DNA of 6,026 nt, taken from NCBI GenBank assembly GCA_016795255.1, contig JAEUIB010000265.1:1-6026 (forward strand). The letters are read 5' to 3'. Both the position numbers and the translations under genes were made by a program. The notes beneath the pieces are model-generated. The model worked only from the letters and a program-made list of their open reading frames with translations. It searched no databases and had not been told where the DNA came from. Shown piece after piece: positions 4,587 through 6,026 of this stretch (its first letter is position 1; every line of letters starts with the position of its first letter). This DNA is from Planctomycetota bacterium. GTDB taxonomy: Bacteria; Planctomycetota; B15-G4; JADJEK01.

Positions 4587-6026
4587 TCAGCGCGAGCGGG
4601 ACGACGGGAACGCCAGACCGAACCGGAACGCTGCTCGGAGTTCGTCGCGCGCCGCCGCACGATCGGCGGCGACCATCGCGGCGGCACGAACCGCGCGAGC
4701 GCGCGGCTCGAGCGGAGCCGCATCGACGGCGGAACGCGCGGATGCCTTCGCCGCAGCGGTCTCCTCGAGCTCGAGCAGCGCCAGCGTTTGGAACAGCAGC
4801 GCCTCGGCATCGTCCGGTCGCAGTTCGAGCGCGCGATGGAATCGTCCGAGCGCGTCCCTCAGCAGCGGCGTCCGTGCGGTGACCTCCGACTGACGCAGCG
4901 CCTTCGCGCGCCGCGCCCGGCCGAGCAGCGTCCACATGCGCGCCTGCGACGCCTCGTCGACGCGCTCCGGATGCATCAGGACGACGAGGCGTTCGACGGC
5001 GTAGCTGATGTCGAGCGCGCCGGTCGCCGTCCACTTGAACTCGTTGCGTCGTGCCGCGCCGAGGTACGCGCGGGCGAGTTCTTCGAACGCGTCGACCAAC
5101 GTCGGCCGGAACTCGATGCAGCGCGTGAGTTCGTCGACGCCGGCGAGCGGCGCGTTCCCGCGCCCGAGCACGGTGCCGAAGCGGAATCGGATGTCGGCGT
5201 CGGTCGCGTCGGCGGCGCGCATCCGCGCCAGAGCGATCCACAGTCGGTCCCGAGCTCGCGCTCGTTCCGCCCGCAGTGCTCGGATCGCGGCGCCGTCCGT
5301 CGCTTCGAGCAATCCGAACCCGTGGTCCTCCGCGACCGCGTCGTCGCGCAGGATCGCGAGCGCGAGCTCGACGCGCGCTCGCGCCAGCAGCGCCGGCACG
5401 TCGTTCGCGCGCAGTCCCGGCGCATGCGCGAGGAGGTGCTCGAGGGCCCGGGCTCCCGTGCGCGGAAGGTCCGGGACCAGCCGAGTGCGCGCTTCGGCTC
5501 GTAGCGTCGGATCGGTCGCGTGGGGCGGTGCGGTCGGGACGGAAGCGTTCGACGGCGTGAACGCGAGCACGGGACCGCGGTCGGTGGCGTCGAGGGTCGC
5601 GCGCCCGGTGACGCGCGCGGCGAAGCGGCCGAACACGACGACGAACGCATCCGGTCGCACGGCGAGCCACGCGGCGAGTTCGTCGGGTGTGACGCGCCAG
5701 AGGTCGAGAGGTTCGACGACGAGCGCGGAGTCGCGCAGCACCGGCGTCGCGTCCCGGTCGGCGTGAGGGTCGAGCGTCGGCCCGGCGGGGCGCAACCACG
5801 CCACGACGGACGACGCCTGCCTGCCGCGCAGCGCGTCGTGCGCGACCCATCCGCGATCCGGGCGCGGTGGGAGTCGACTCACGGTGTCCGCGGCCTCCGG
5901 CGCGAGGGCGATGGTCCCGGGGCCGGCGATCGCGTCGAGCCAGCGGACGATGCCGGCGATGCCGTCGTCGAGCGGCCAGGCCGGGGGGAGGCTGGCGCCG
6001 TCGGCGGCCGGCGACTCCGGACCGCC
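4587..6026 (-). CDS. TPR-like repeat protein of unknown function, N-terminus beyond the window
   Basis: A minus-strand reading frame is open from the window end (6026) to a TGA at 4587-4589, giving 479 visible residues. A GTG at 5880-5882 could start a 431-aa protein. However, the 48 codons upstream of it are also open and protein-like (for example GIVRWLDAIAGPGTIALAP), so the gene probably begins outside. Counting from 6026, the C-terminal half looks like tetratricopeptide repeats: about 278-325 (IRFRFGTVLG ... ELTRCIEFRPTLVDAFEELARAYL), 363-410 (MWTLLGRA ... ALGRFHRALELRPDDAEALL), and 410-445 (LFQTLALLELEETAAAKASARSAVDAAP). The N-terminal half has hydrophobic strands such as SALVVEPLDLW and FVVVFGRFAARV, but I recognise no family and no membrane helix. 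It converges on the methyltransferase across a 39-nt gap, so it belongs to a separate transcript. A scaffold or protein-interaction role is inferred only from the repeats. This frame was preferred over overlapping open frames because its composition and repeat pattern are protein-like. Confidence 0.7.
   Translation of the reverse strand, partial: GGPESPAADGASLPPAWPLDDGIAGIVRWLDAIAGPGTIALAPEAADTVSRLPPRPDRGWVAHDALRGRQASSVVAWLRPAGPTLDPHADRDATPVLRDSALVVEPLDLWRVTPDELAAWLAVRPDAFVVVFGRFAARVTGRATLDATDRGPVLAFTPSNASVPTAPPHATDPTLRAEARTRLVPDLPRTGARALEHLLAHAPGLRANDVPALLARARVELALAILRDDAVAEDHGFGLLEATDGAAIRALRAERARARDRLWIALARMRAADATDADIRFRFGTVLGRGNAPLAGVDELTRCIEFRPTLVDAFEELARAYLGAARRNEFKWTATGALDISYAVERLVVLMHPERVDEASQARMWTLLGRARRAKALRQSEVTARTPLLRDALGRFHRALELRPDDAEALLFQTLALLELEETAAAKASARSAVDAAPLEPRARAVRAAAMVAADRAAARDELRAAFRFGLAFPSSRSR

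Noticed and set aside
4788..5766. Plus-strand open frames opposite the TPR gene
   Set aside because: Biased composition (Arg/Ser/Ala-rich) and no domain signal. They are taken as antisense shadows.
4420..5850. Alternative minus-strand open frame of 476 codons across the TPR gene
   Set aside because: Almost entirely Arg/Ala/Gly/Pro with no repeat pattern. The overlapping frame ending at 4587 shows TPR-like periodicity.
1..6026. Search for tRNA/rRNA, CRISPR repeats, IS ends or attachment sites
   Set aside because: No cloverleaf-like block, spaced direct repeats, transposase or integrase motifs were seen. Frequent CGATCG-like words are expected from the base composition.

Overview
The window is very GC-rich (about two thirds G+C by eye, with strong G/C at third codon positions) and densely coding. 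It reads as part of a cell-surface or exopolysaccharide biosynthesis locus of a high-GC bacterium. Planctomycetota is my best guess, from the style of the lipid-linked sugar-1-phosphate transferase (DNMNGL and NRHLSHRL motifs) next to GNAT and NodB-type genes. Myxococcota or another deep-branching high-GC group is possible, and taxonomy cannot be settled from this window.

Left part (1-3779, + strand): four genes lie head to tail. They are the C-terminal half of a family-4 glycosyltransferase (cut by the window start), a two-part GNAT acyltransferase, a NodB-type polysaccharide deacetylase, and a polytopic WecA/TagO/MraY-family sugar-1-phosphate transferase. Each junction is a 4-nt stop/start overlap (GTGA, ATGA, ATGA), so this is almost certainly one translationally coupled operon.

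Middle (3780-4547, + strand): after the only + strand gap (30 nt) comes a class I SAM-dependent methyltransferase starting at GTG. The gap holds a sigma70-like -35/-10 pair placed so that transcription could begin at or next to the GTG, and a small palindrome overlapping a distant Shine-Dalgarno-like sequence. The methyltransferase keeps the general architecture of its family, but all three glycines of motif I are alanines.

Right part (4587-6026, - strand): a convergent gene, cut by the window end, encodes a soluble protein with TPR-like helical repeats in its C-terminal half and an N-terminal part I do not recognise. It is probably a separate transcription unit.

Working model (inference): the WecA-like enzyme loads the first sugar phosphate on a polyprenyl carrier and the glycosyltransferase extends the chain. 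The deacetylase, the GNAT enzyme and perhaps the methyltransferase then tailor it. No RNA gene, CRISPR array, insertion sequence or integrase was seen. No wholly novel system is evident. The most unusual points are the alanine-substituted methyltransferase motif I and the possible leaderless promoter in front of it.
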